Positions 1 through 5,846 of a stretch of 5,846 bases of DNA are shown one piece after another. The position numbers and the translations under genes were made by a program. Numbering within the stretch: position 1 is the stretch's first letter; each line of letters begins with the position of its first letter. This DNA is from Marinosulfonomonas sp. (GTDB lineage: Bacteria; Pseudomonadota; Alphaproteobacteria; Rhodobacterales; Rhodobacteraceae): NCBI GenBank assembly GCA_019090845.1, contig JAHRVD010000004.1, positions 1 to 5,846 of the forward strand, read 5' to 3'. The notes beneath the pieces are model-generated. The model saw nothing but the letters and a program-made list of their open reading frames with translations. It made no database searches and was not told the origin of the DNA.

Positions 1-912
1 CTCAGGGCCGGCTATGACAAAGCACTGGCGACGGGCTGTGTTGCGGCGGGCGGAACGCTTGGCGTGATGATCCCGCCAAGCCTTGTGTTCATCATCTACG
101 GCATCTTCGCGAATGTTCCGATCAGCGATCTGTTCATTGCCGGAATTTTGCCGGGGCTTTTGACCCTGTTGGTCTATTGCCTGATGATTTTGACGCGCGC
201 GACGCTTAATCCATCGCTGGCACCACGAACAAATGACGTCAACGACTGGTCGACACGGATGCGCGACCTGCTTGATATCTGGCCAATCATCCTGCTGGTG
301 TTTTCGGTTATTGGGGCGATTTATGCCGGAATTGCGACGCCCACCGAAGCCGGTGCTCTTGGTGCGTTTAGCGCTTTGCTGATTTCGCTTCTAAAGGGCC
401 GGTTCAGCTTTATTGTGCTTGTCCAAAGCGTTCGCGAAACTGCGATAACCACGGCGCGGATTTTCTTTATCGTGATCGGCGCGGTTCTGTTCAGCCGCTT
501 TATTGCCCAGGCCGGGGTGGCGTCGTATTTTGCCGACGTGATCGTGCAAAACCAGCCAAGCAACCTGATGATCGTGCTGTTTTCGGCCGCCTTGTTCATC
601 GTTCTGGGGATGTTTCTGGATACGCTTGGTTTGTTGTTGCTCACCCTGCCGATCCTCATTCCAATGTATGAGGCCGCTGATCTGAACATGCTTTGGTTTG
701 GCGTACTAACGGTCAAATTCGTCGAGATCGGGATGATAACACCGCCCGTCGGGCTGAACGTCTATGTGCTCAAAAGCGTGGTCGGAGACACGGTGCCACT
801 GGGAACGATATTTCGCGGGGCCGCATGGTTCCTTTTGTGCGAAGTCTTTATCTGCGCGGCTCTGATCGGCTTTCCGTCAATATCACTTTTTCTTGTTGAT
901 ACAATGAATTGA
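1..912 (+). CDS. dctM: TRAP transporter large permease subunit, DctM family (5' partial)
   Basis: This is the large membrane subunit of a TRAP transporter, a secondary, sodium-driven importer that takes organic acids or similar solutes from a periplasmic binding protein across the inner membrane. The frame is open from base 1, so the N-terminus lies outside the window. The 303 residues seen, against about 425-440 for the family, suggest roughly 130 are missing. Family hallmarks are the G-V-M-I-P-P-S stretch near visible residues 21-27, the G-M-F-L-D-T-L-G segment about two thirds along, and I-T-P-P-V-G-L-N at residues 246-253. Long hydrophobic stretches alternate with short loops, as expected for a multi-helix permease. 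The next gene encodes the matching binding protein, 92 bases downstream on the same strand. The small DctQ subunit is not seen and should lie upstream. The family is certain; the substrate cannot be read from this subunit, and the symbol is a family name only. Confidence 0.95.
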   Translation, partial: LRAGYDKALATGCVAAGGTLGVMIPPSLVFIIYGIFANVPISDLFIAGILPGLLTLLVYCLMILTRATLNPSLAPRTNDVNDWSTRMRDLLDIWPIILLVFSVIGAIYAGIATPTEAGALGAFSALLISLLKGRFSFIVLVQSVRETAITTARIFFIVIGAVLFSRFIAQAGVASYFADVIVQNQPSNLMIVLFSAALFIVLGMFLDTLGLLLLTLPILIPMYEAADLNMLWFGVLTVKFVEIGMITPPVGLNVYVLKSVVGDTVPLGTIFRGAAWFLLCEVFICAALIGFPSISLFLVDTMN

Positions 913-945
913 AAACGGAGGAACGAAGTCACTACCAACAATCGC

Positions 946-963
946 TGCATGCAAAAACATGCA
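946..963 (+). other. Small inverted repeat between the TRAP genes
   Basis: TGCATG and CATGCA flank a six-base CAAAAA loop in the 92-base gap between the permease and the binding-protein gene. The stem is only 6 bp and no T-run follows, so it is not a convincing terminator. It could be an mRNA processing or stability element that raises binding-protein output relative to the permease, but chance is also possible. I see no convincing promoter in this gap. Confidence 0.3.
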
Positions 964-992
964 ATAATTTGGCAAAAGCCAAGCGTCTAACT

Positions 993-997
993 GGAGG
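993..997 (+). promoter_or_regulatory. Ribosome binding site of the TRAP binding-protein gene
   Basis: GGAGG lies 7 bases before the ATG at 1005. It decides the start: the frame stays open upstream to an ATG at 909, but that start would overlap the permease stop and put 32 polar residues in front of an otherwise normal signal peptide. Confidence 0.85.
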
Positions 998-1004
998 AAA
1001 AAAA

Positions 1005-2129
1005 ATGCTAAGTATATCACAAAGAAAACCGCCGCTTCGCGGCATGTTCGGGCGGGTTCTGGCCGTCGCGATCGGAATGACCATCGCAGGTCAGGCGGTT
1101 GCCAAAGACCTGACCTATGCGTCCTACCTTTCGCCCTCGCACCTGATGAACAAGAATGTCCTTCCGGTCTTTTTTGATCGGCTAAGAGAGGCAAGCGGCG
1201 GCGAAGTAAACTTTAAGCTGGTTGCTGGTGCACAGTTGTTTGACAACAAAACGTCGATCTCTGCGACCGGCGAGGGGCTTGCAGAAGCAACGGCCGGGCT
1301 TTCGGCCTATGTTCCAAACCAGTTGCCGCATTTCAATATGATGTTTGAAATGGCCGGATATGTCAAAAATCCAAAGGCTGGCGCTGGCGCGGCCTTGCAG
1401 ACGGCTCTTCTTGAATGTGACGGCTGCACCGGGGATTTCAAAAAACAGGGTGTAACGATCCTTGGCTCTTACGGGACATCCAGTGCGGCACTTTTCTGCA
1501 CGTCTGATCTGTCTTCGGCAGAGGATGTAAAGGGGCTAAAAATTCGTGTGTCCGGCTCGAGCGGGCGGATGGTCAAAGTCATGGGTGGAACACCTGTTCG
1601 TATGGCGCCGACCGATCTGGTCACCTCGATGGAACGGGGCAATATTGATTGCATCCTTGGACCATTGTCATGGATGAGCTCTTACAATCTTTATGAAATG
1701 GTAAAGACGATCGTTCTTTACCCGTTTGGTTCGTTTCCAAACGCGATCTCACTGGCGTTCAATACCGACGCATACGAAGCGCTGAGCGATGAAAACCGTC
1801 AGGCGATCCTAAAGACACTTCCGTCGCTGACAGCTGATCTGGTCATTGGTGTTTACGAAAACGGCCATGATGCTGCTCTGGTTAAGGCCAAGGAAAGTGG
1901 AATTAAAATCCTTGAGGGCGGTGCCGACTTTGACGCTCTTGTTGCCACATACCGTGCCGGTGACGAGGCGGTTATTGCAGCCAATGCCGCAAAATTCGGT
2001 GTCGAAAATCCACAAGCGGTCATCGACACTTTCAAGGCCAATGTCGCACGTTGGGACGAGCTGGTGAAAGGTGTCGATCAGGCGCAGTTTGAAAAGCTGC
2101 TTTGGGATGAGATTTATTCCAAGCTTTAA
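1005..2129 (+). CDS. dctP: TRAP transporter solute-binding protein, DctP family
   Basis: This is the periplasmic protein that captures the substrate and hands it to the TRAP membrane subunits. It has 374 residues, slightly longer than the usual 330-360. Residues 1-33 form a Sec signal peptide: basic residues at 7-17, a hydrophobic core at 18-29, and a likely cut after A-V-A at 33. The family's conserved arginine, which normally pairs with the substrate carboxylate, sits at R181 in L-K-I-R-V. It is followed by the typical G-G-T-P-V-R-M stretch and the M-E-R-G-N-I-D segment. The start is fixed by GGAGG at 993-997. An odd feature is four cysteines in the mature protein (C138, C141, C165, C216), including a C-D-G-C motif, which could form disulfides in the periplasm. 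The gene follows the permease, whereas many TRAP operons place the binding protein first. R181 suggests a carboxylate ligand, but its identity is unknown; the symbol is a family name. Confidence 0.93.
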   Translation: MLSISQRKPPLRGMFGRVLAVAIGMTIAGQAVAKDLTYASYLSPSHLMNKNVLPVFFDRLREASGGEVNFKLVAGAQLFDNKTSISATGEGLAEATAGLSAYVPNQLPHFNMMFEMAGYVKNPKAGAGAALQTALLECDGCTGDFKKQGVTILGSYGTSSAALFCTSDLSSAEDVKGLKIRVSGSSGRMVKVMGGTPVRMAPTDLVTSMERGNIDCILGPLSWMSSYNLYEMVKTIVLYPFGSFPNAISLAFNTDAYEALSDENRQAILKTLPSLTADLVIGVYENGHDAALVKAKESGIKILEGGADFDALVATYRAGDEAVIAANAAKFGVENPQAVIDTFKANVARWDELVKGVDQAQFEKLLWDEIYSKL

Positions 2130-2152
2130 GGTCGCAGACAAAACGTCTTTCT

Positions 2153-2192
2153 AAAAAAAATGGCCCACTCACCTAGCTTGGTGAGTGGGCCA
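2153..2192 (-). terminator. Rho-independent terminator of the MFS gene
   Basis: A perfect 13-bp stem (2161-2173 with 2180-2192) closes a six-base loop. Eight A residues at 2153-2160 become a U-tract after the hairpin when read on the minus strand. It begins 22 bases past the stop codon of the MFS gene. Read on the plus strand, the stem is followed only by AAATTGTTC, so it should work well for the MFS gene and less well for the TRAP operon, whose last stop is 31 bases before the stem. Confidence 0.9.
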
Positions 2193-2214
2193 AATTGTTC
2201 GCTCCGATGGCCCG

Positions 2215-3429
2215 TCAGGCTGTGGCCAATCCGGGCTTTCGTTTTACGGTGATCCAAAGTGCGCTGACGATGGCAAGGTTCACAATCCCGGCCAATGCCG
2301 CGTTCGCAAAGGGCCACGTGTAATTCCCCGTCAGGTCGAAAAACAGCCCGCCTTGCCAGCCACCCAATCCGTGGCCAAGAAATGCAAATGCAAGTATCAC
2401 GCCCATAGATGAAGTCCGGCGCGCCGGGGCCGTGACGTTTCGTGCCGTCACCAGCAATGTCGTCATCACGCCCGCATACCCAAAGCCATAGATCGCCGCG
2501 TAAATATAAAACCCACCCAGACGATCCAGAAAGACAAAGCCAAATACCATCACCGTCTGCCATGCCGAGGCCAGCAGATAAGAAGGTATGGCACCAATTG
2601 TGTCGGCTATTTTCCCAAATGCAATACGCCCAGCAATTGCCACCAGCAACATCGTAAACAGTACGCTGCCCGCCTCGGGCGCGCCAAAGCCCTGACCCTG
2701 AATGAGCGGCATAAGATGCATCAGTGGCACCGCCATGCAGGTGCAGCAAAATATCACCGCGATCGAAAGCCATGCCGTAATCAGGGTGTTGGGCAGGCCT
2801 GAAGGCGTTTCATTTGACAACGCCTCTTGCTCAGGGGGTATCGGTGCTTGGCGCAAAAGCAGCCACAATGGCAACAGCGCCACAAGCGTGACTAGCCCCT
2901 GAAATGCCATTGCATTGCGCCAACCCATTGCATCGATCAGAAACGCGCCGCCAAAGGGCACGCCGCCCTGTCCCAGCGCTTGCCCGGCCGACAAAAGGCC
3001 AATGGCCAGCCCGGCGCCCCGGGAAAACCAGTTTCCCACAAGGGCCGTCAGTGGCGCTGATAACGCGCCGCCACCAAACGCGCCCGCCATGAAAAACAGG
3101 GCGTAAAGTTGCCAAAGTTCGGTGGCGCGGGATGCTGCCAATGTCGCCAAACCGGCGCTGGTAATACCCAGCAAAGTAACCGGCCGAACGCCGTATTTTT
3201 CGGTGGCAAATCCCATAATGAGCGACCCAAAGGCAATACCGATCAGCCCGCTTGTATTTATCAGAGAAATGTCACCACGCCGCCAGCCTTCGGCCTGTTC
3301 AAGCGGCACCACATACACAGATAGTCCGTTGACCAGTTGCCCCATCGTCAGGGCCAGAATGACCGCTGCCACAATAAGGATCACCCAACGGTAGGGATTG
3401 TCTTTCGTCTGTTCAGCAACCCGTTGCAT
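2215..3429 (-). CDS. MFS transporter, oxalate:formate antiporter / monocarboxylate type
   Basis: This is a major facilitator superfamily inner-membrane transporter of 404 residues, a normal length for a 12-helix member. Motif A appears after helix 2 as G-F-A-T-E-K-Y-G-V-R-P (residues 73-83), with its weaker counterpart in the second half at 272-282 (G-K-I-A-D). N-W-F-S-R-G-A-G-L-A-I-G at 133-144 and the H-L-M-P-L-I segment at 238-243 are typical of the OxlT/MCT-like branch, which moves small carboxylates. A hydrophilic loop at about 193-215 separates the two six-helix halves. I chose the ATG at 3429 because AGGGG lies 6 bases upstream (3440-3436) and helix 1 starts soon after. A TTG at 3486 would add 19 residues and has GGAGG 10 bases upstream, but it sits where transcription is predicted to begin. 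The gene diverges from the acyl-CoA dehydrogenase genes, so its substrate may be the acid they degrade; that is inference. Confidence 0.93.
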   Translation of the reverse strand: MQRVAEQTKDNPYRWVILIVAAVILALTMGQLVNGLSVYVVPLEQAEGWRRGDISLINTSGLIGIAFGSLIMGFATEKYGVRPVTLLGITSAGLATLAASRATELWQLYALFFMAGAFGGGALSAPLTALVGNWFSRGAGLAIGLLSAGQALGQGGVPFGGAFLIDAMGWRNAMAFQGLVTLVALLPLWLLLRQAPIPPEQEALSNETPSGLPNTLITAWLSIAVIFCCTCMAVPLMHLMPLIQGQGFGAPEAGSVLFTMLLVAIAGRIAFGKIADTIGAIPSYLLASAWQTVMVFGFVFLDRLGGFYIYAAIYGFGYAGVMTTLLVTARNVTAPARRTSSMGVILAFAFLGHGLGGWQGGLFFDLTGNYTWPFANAALAGIVNLAIVSALWITVKRKPGLATA

Positions 3430-3491
3430 AGTCCACCCCTGCTGCAAAACCCGGCTTGCGCCAATGCCCTGACCTTGCGCGGTCAACCCTA

Positions 3492-3521
3492 ATTAACCTC
3501 CAATCATCAAAGCAATGTCAA
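3492..3521 (-). promoter_or_regulatory. Predicted sigma-70-type promoter of the MFS gene
   Basis: On the minus strand, TTGACA (3521-3516) matches the -35 consensus perfectly. After an 18-base spacer comes GTTAAT (3497-3492), a four-of-six match to the -10 box. Transcription would then begin near 3485, giving a leader of about 55 bases before the ATG at 3429. The left arm of the inverted repeat fills 10 of the 18 spacer bases, a position where a bound protein would block RNA polymerase. Confidence 0.5.
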
Positions 3522-3565
3522 TAGGCCAACGGAATCCATCGCGTTTCTGGCAATGTTGCTTTGAT
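3506..3565. promoter_or_regulatory. Perfect 10-bp inverted repeat with widely spaced arms, candidate operator pair
   Basis: ATCAAAGCAA (3506-3515) and its exact reverse complement TTGCTTTGAT (3556-3565) lie 40 bases apart, 50 bases centre to centre, close to five helical turns. The left arm falls inside the predicted minus-strand promoter spacer. The right arm touches an A/T-rich TATAAA (3565-3570) that could be a plus-strand -10 box. A related sequence, TCATCAAAAGC, recurs at 3641-3651 and differs by one extra A from TCATCAAAGC at 3504-3513. A perfect palindrome TTTGCAAA lies at 3577-3584. Binding of a regulator that controls both directions is inference; no regulator gene is in the window. 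Confidence 0.45.
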
Positions 3566-3570
3566 ATAAA
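3565..3570 (+). promoter_or_regulatory. Possible -10 element for the acyl-CoA dehydrogenase operon
   Basis: TATAAA matches five of six consensus bases and lies 91 bases before the dehydrogenase start. No good -35 box is found 16-18 bases upstream, so the promoter, if real, may need an activator. This is the best plus-strand candidate in the gap. Confidence 0.3.
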
Positions 3571-3661
3571 AGCGCCTTTGCAAATCGGGAACGGTGTTGT
3601 TACTCCGTAGGTTAAGGGGCTGTTTGTCAGCCAAAACGGGTCATCAAAAGCGGTTTCTGAC

Positions 3662-4689
3662 ATGGATATTTCACAATCACTTGCTGTTGAAACGACACAA
3701 CGTCTGTTTAGCGAACAATGCACCGATGCGGTGCTGGCTGCGGCCGATGCCGGCATCTGGCAGCAATCACTTTGGGATCAGTTGGCAGAGTTTGGCCTGC
3801 CCGTTGCACTGGTGGGCGAAGATCTGGGCGGCATTGATCTGAGCATCGCTGAAGCGTATGCAATTTTCCGCGCGGCCGGTCGGGTCGCTTTGCCGCTACC
3901 GATCGTGGAAACTGTGCTGGCAAACTGGCTGTTAAGCCGGGCCGGGCTGGAACCGTTTGAAGGCCCGGCAAGCCTTGTGGAAGGCCGCGCCTGGCCCTGT
4001 CGGCGAAAAACGATGGATGGCACCTTAGCGGCACAGCGCCGCGCGTTCCATGGGGGCGGCGCGCCGATATCGTGGTGCTTGTCGGGGGGCGGGTTGCCCG
4101 TGTCGGGCGCACCGGGATCACTGTGGCCGAGGGCACAAATATCGCCGATGAACCGCGCGATGGGCTGACGTTTGATGCGCAGCTTGAAAACACAGCCGTC
4201 GGCGATCTGGCGGATGGAACCGACCTTATGGCCGTGCTGGCTGCGGCGCGTTGCAATCAGATGTCCGGGGCGATGGAGCGTATCTTTGAACTGACGACGG
4301 CTTACGCGCTGGAGCGTGAACAATTTGGCCGCCCGTTGGCCAAGTTTCAGGCGATCCAGCAGAACCTTGCGGTATTGGCCGAACAGGTTGCTGCCTCCAA
4401 CGCCGCCGCTGAAATGGCGACAGAAGCGGTTGAAGGTAATATTTCGCGCATGGCTGTTGGCGCCGCCAAAACGCGCGTCGGCGAGGCGGCCGGAATTGCA
4501 GCGTCGATTGCGCATCAGGTGGTTGGCGCAATGGGCGTCACACAGGAATTTTCGCTGCATCATTTGACCCGCCGACTTTGGTCATGGCGCGAAGAATATG
4601 GAAATGAAACTTATTGGGCCCGCGAAATTGGGCTGGCGACAGCCAAGCTTGGGTCGGATGAGCTTTGGCCCGCAATCACGGCTGTTTAG
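3662..4689 (+). pseudogene. Acyl-CoA dehydrogenase family protein, smaller-partner type, disrupted by one frameshift
   Basis: This gene encodes an acyl-CoA dehydrogenase-like flavoprotein subunit split by a single frameshift. From the ATG at 3662 the frame reads normally for about 108 residues (to E-G at 3980-3985), then drifts into non-family sequence and stops at 4166-4168 after 168 residues. The family sequence resumes in the -1 frame from about 3985 (P-R-L-A-L-S, then G-T-A-P-R-V-P-W-G) and runs to the TAG at 4687-4689. Restoring one base near 3983-3990, for example a lost C in the GGCC run, gives an intact protein of about 342 residues, a normal length for this type. The C-terminal part has R-E-Q-F-G-R-P (restored residues 219-225), the family's flavin-contacting motif, but no Y-E-G-T-type loop. 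The start is set by an in-frame stop at 3608 with no other ATG or GTG after it; its ribosome binding site (AGCGG, 3649-3653) is weak. A sequencing error is as likely as true inactivation. Confidence 0.85.
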
Positions 4690-4693
4690 GAGG
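4688..4693 (+). promoter_or_regulatory. Ribosome binding site of the second acyl-CoA dehydrogenase, overlapping the upstream stop
   Basis: AGGAGG, a full consensus site, shares two bases with the TAG stop of the upstream gene and lies 5 bases before the ATG at 4699. This layout implies one transcript and probably coupled translation, although the strong site may also recruit ribosomes independently. Confidence 0.85.
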
Positions 4694-4698
4694 CGACC

Positions 4699-5846
4699 AT
4701 GGATTCTTTGAAATTTTCACCGCCGCCGGTATCAGAAGCCGCTGAGATGTTGCGCCTTGAAGTGCGTGCCTTTTTAAAGGACGCGCTGGCTGGGCAGACT
4801 GCGACCGAAAAGGCCCAAAGCTGGAATGGTCACAACCCGGAATTCAGCCGTCTTGTCGGCAAGCAGGGCTGGCTTGGAATGACATGGCCCAAGCAATATG
4901 GCGGGCAGGAGCGCAGCGCGCTGGAACGCTATGTGGTGGTCGAGGAAATGCTGGCGGCAGGCGCGCCGGTGTCGGCCCATTGGATCGCCGAACGTCAAAG
5001 TGGCCCGACATTGCTGCGCTATGGAACGCAGGCGCAGCGCGATGAAATCCTGCCCAAAATCCTGCGTGGCGAGTGTTATTTTGCCATCGGGATGAGCGAG
5101 CCAAACAGTGGCTCTGATCTTGCGTCGGTGCAAACGCGGGCGGTGAAAACCGACGGCGGGTTTGTGGTGAACGGGTCCAAAATCTGGACCTCGAACGCGC
5201 ATCTGAGCCACTATATGATCCTGTTTTGCCGCACCGATGCGCGCAGCGAGGATCGCCATTCCGGTCACAGTCAGTTTCTGGTTGATATGAAAACGCCGGG
5301 TTTGGAAATTCGCCCGATCCTGTTTTCGACCGGCGAACATCAGTTCAACGAAGTGTTTTTCAAGGATATGTTCCTGCCAGACGAGGCCTTGATCGGGCAG
5401 GCGGGGCAGGGCTGGAAACAAGTCACCGGAGAGTTGTCTTTTGAACGCAGCGGCCCGGACCGGTTCCTGACATCCTTTGCCGCAGTCAAGGGGCTGTCGG
5501 AACGGATCGGCACAACGCCGGATGATCGGGGCGCAATTGCACTGGGGCGTATCGTGGCCCATCTGATGGTGTTGCGGCGCATGTCACGCTCGATCGCGGG
5601 GATGCTGGAAGATGATCTTGATCCAGCCCTTCAGGCGGCGATTGTCAAGGATCTGGGCACAACTCTGGAACAGGAAATCCCCGAAATTGCGCGTCATATC
5701 GTGGCCGTGGAACCGGGCGAGGGTGCGGACGGCGAGCTGGAAGCGGTCCTTGATTATATCATTCAGCACGCGCCGACATTTTCGCTGCGTGGCGGTACGC
5801 GTGAAATTCTGCGCGGCATCATCGCGCGGGGCGCGGGGCTGCGGTA
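4699..5846 (+). CDS. Acyl-CoA dehydrogenase family protein, larger-partner type (3' end at window edge)
   Basis: This is a flavin-dependent dehydrogenase expected to introduce an alpha-beta double bond into an acyl-CoA, passing electrons to electron-transfer flavoprotein. It shows 382 residues and then TA at the window edge, which may be the first two bases of the stop, since 380-400 is the family norm. G-M-S-E-P-N-S-G-S-D at residues 131-140 matches the acyl-CoA dehydrogenase signature, and K-I-W-T-S at 161-165 is the usual flavin/substrate strand. E249 in S-F-E-R-S-G sits where isovaleryl-CoA dehydrogenase carries its catalytic glutamate (about 254); the usual Y-E-G-T glutamate is replaced by R-G-G-T-R-E-I at 364-370. 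The R-x-Q-F-G motif normally found in the C-terminal domain is absent but is present in the preceding gene, suggesting a two-subunit enzyme. The genes are 9 bases apart and probably cotranscribed. The substrate is unknown; branched, cyclic or side-chain acyl-CoA is a guess from the heteromeric family. Confidence 0.93.
   Translation, partial: MDSLKFSPPPVSEAAEMLRLEVRAFLKDALAGQTATEKAQSWNGHNPEFSRLVGKQGWLGMTWPKQYGGQERSALERYVVVEEMLAAGAPVSAHWIAERQSGPTLLRYGTQAQRDEILPKILRGECYFAIGMSEPNSGSDLASVQTRAVKTDGGFVVNGSKIWTSNAHLSHYMILFCRTDARSEDRHSGHSQFLVDMKTPGLEIRPILFSTGEHQFNEVFFKDMFLPDEALIGQAGQGWKQVTGELSFERSGPDRFLTSFAAVKGLSERIGTTPDDRGAIALGRIVAHLMVLRRMSRSIAGMLEDDLDPALQAAIVKDLGTTLEQEIPEIARHIVAVEPGEGADGELEAVLDYIIQHAPTFSLRGGTREILRGIIARGAGLR

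Noticed and set aside
949..990. A 13-codon open frame (ATG at 949, TAA at 988-990) just before the binding-protein gene, possibly a leader peptide.
   Set aside because: No ribosome binding site lies at a proper distance (GGAGG at 917-921 is about 27 bases away), and it has no run of codons suggesting attenuation.
3626..3661. GTCAG/CTGAC inverted repeat just before the dehydrogenase ATG, which might hide the ribosome binding site.
   Set aside because: The stem is only 5 bp with a 26-base loop and mismatches inside; it is too weak to claim as a regulatory structure.
3983..4012. Programmed -1 ribosomal frameshifting as an explanation for the split dehydrogenase gene.
   Set aside because: There is no X-XXY-YYZ slippery heptamer near the switch. 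The only run (five A at 4006-4010) lies downstream of where the family sequence has already moved to the new frame, and no stimulatory hairpin is obvious.
3778..4563. Long minus-strand open frame (261 codons) opposite the first dehydrogenase.
   Set aside because: It is a shadow of the plus-strand codon pattern: rich in Arg, Pro, His and Ala, with no recognisable domain or ribosome binding site.
4072..4689. An independent gene beginning with GTG at 4072 and encoding the C-terminal half alone.
   Set aside because: There is no ribosome binding site before it, and the same frame carries recognisable dehydrogenase sequence upstream to about 3985, so it is the remainder of the frameshifted gene.
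4774..5562. Long minus-strand open frame (262 codons) opposite the second dehydrogenase.
   Set aside because: The opposite strand encodes an unmistakable acyl-CoA dehydrogenase with signature motifs; this frame has none.

Overview
The window looks like bacterial chromosome from a moderately GC-rich alphaproteobacterium (GC in the mid-50s by eye). TRAP transporter genes, acyl-CoA dehydrogenases and strong GGAGG ribosome binding sites fit a marine Rhodospirillales-type heterotroph such as Thalassospira. That placement is a guess from general character, not from a marker gene. I found no RNA genes, insertion sequences, CRISPR arrays or phage genes.

Layout. (1) Positions 1-912, plus strand: the C-terminal two thirds of a TRAP transporter large membrane subunit (DctM family). 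(2) Positions 1005-2129, plus strand: the periplasmic solute-binding protein of the same transporter (DctP family), with a clear signal peptide and ribosome binding site. (3) Positions 2153-2192: a strong hairpin whose U-tract serves the minus strand, lying between convergent genes. (4) Positions 2215-3429, minus strand: a 12-helix MFS transporter of the oxalate:formate/monocarboxylate type. (5) Positions 3430-3661: a divergent control region with a consensus-like minus-strand promoter and a perfect 10-bp inverted repeat whose arms are centred 50 bp apart. (6) Positions 3662-4689, plus strand: an acyl-CoA dehydrogenase subunit carrying one frameshift near 3983-3990. (7) Position 4699 to the window end, plus strand: a second, different acyl-CoA dehydrogenase, complete except possibly for the last base of its stop codon.

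How the genes may work together. The TRAP genes form one uptake unit for an organic acid; its small subunit (DctQ) should lie upstream of the window. The MFS gene and the two dehydrogenases diverge from a shared control region. This suggests a small catabolic locus in which the MFS protein moves a carboxylic acid and the dehydrogenase pair oxidises its CoA thioester. The two dehydrogenases carry complementary motifs: the first has the R-x-Q-F-G cofactor motif, the second has the E-x-x-x-G-S-D signature and a likely catalytic glutamate. This resembles the heteromeric acyl-CoA dehydrogenases known from actinobacterial steroid catabolism.

Most worth a second look: the frameshift in the first dehydrogenase (recent inactivation or sequence error), the heteromeric-pair inference, and the spaced inverted repeat in the divergent promoter. 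I see no evidence of a wholly new kind of system.
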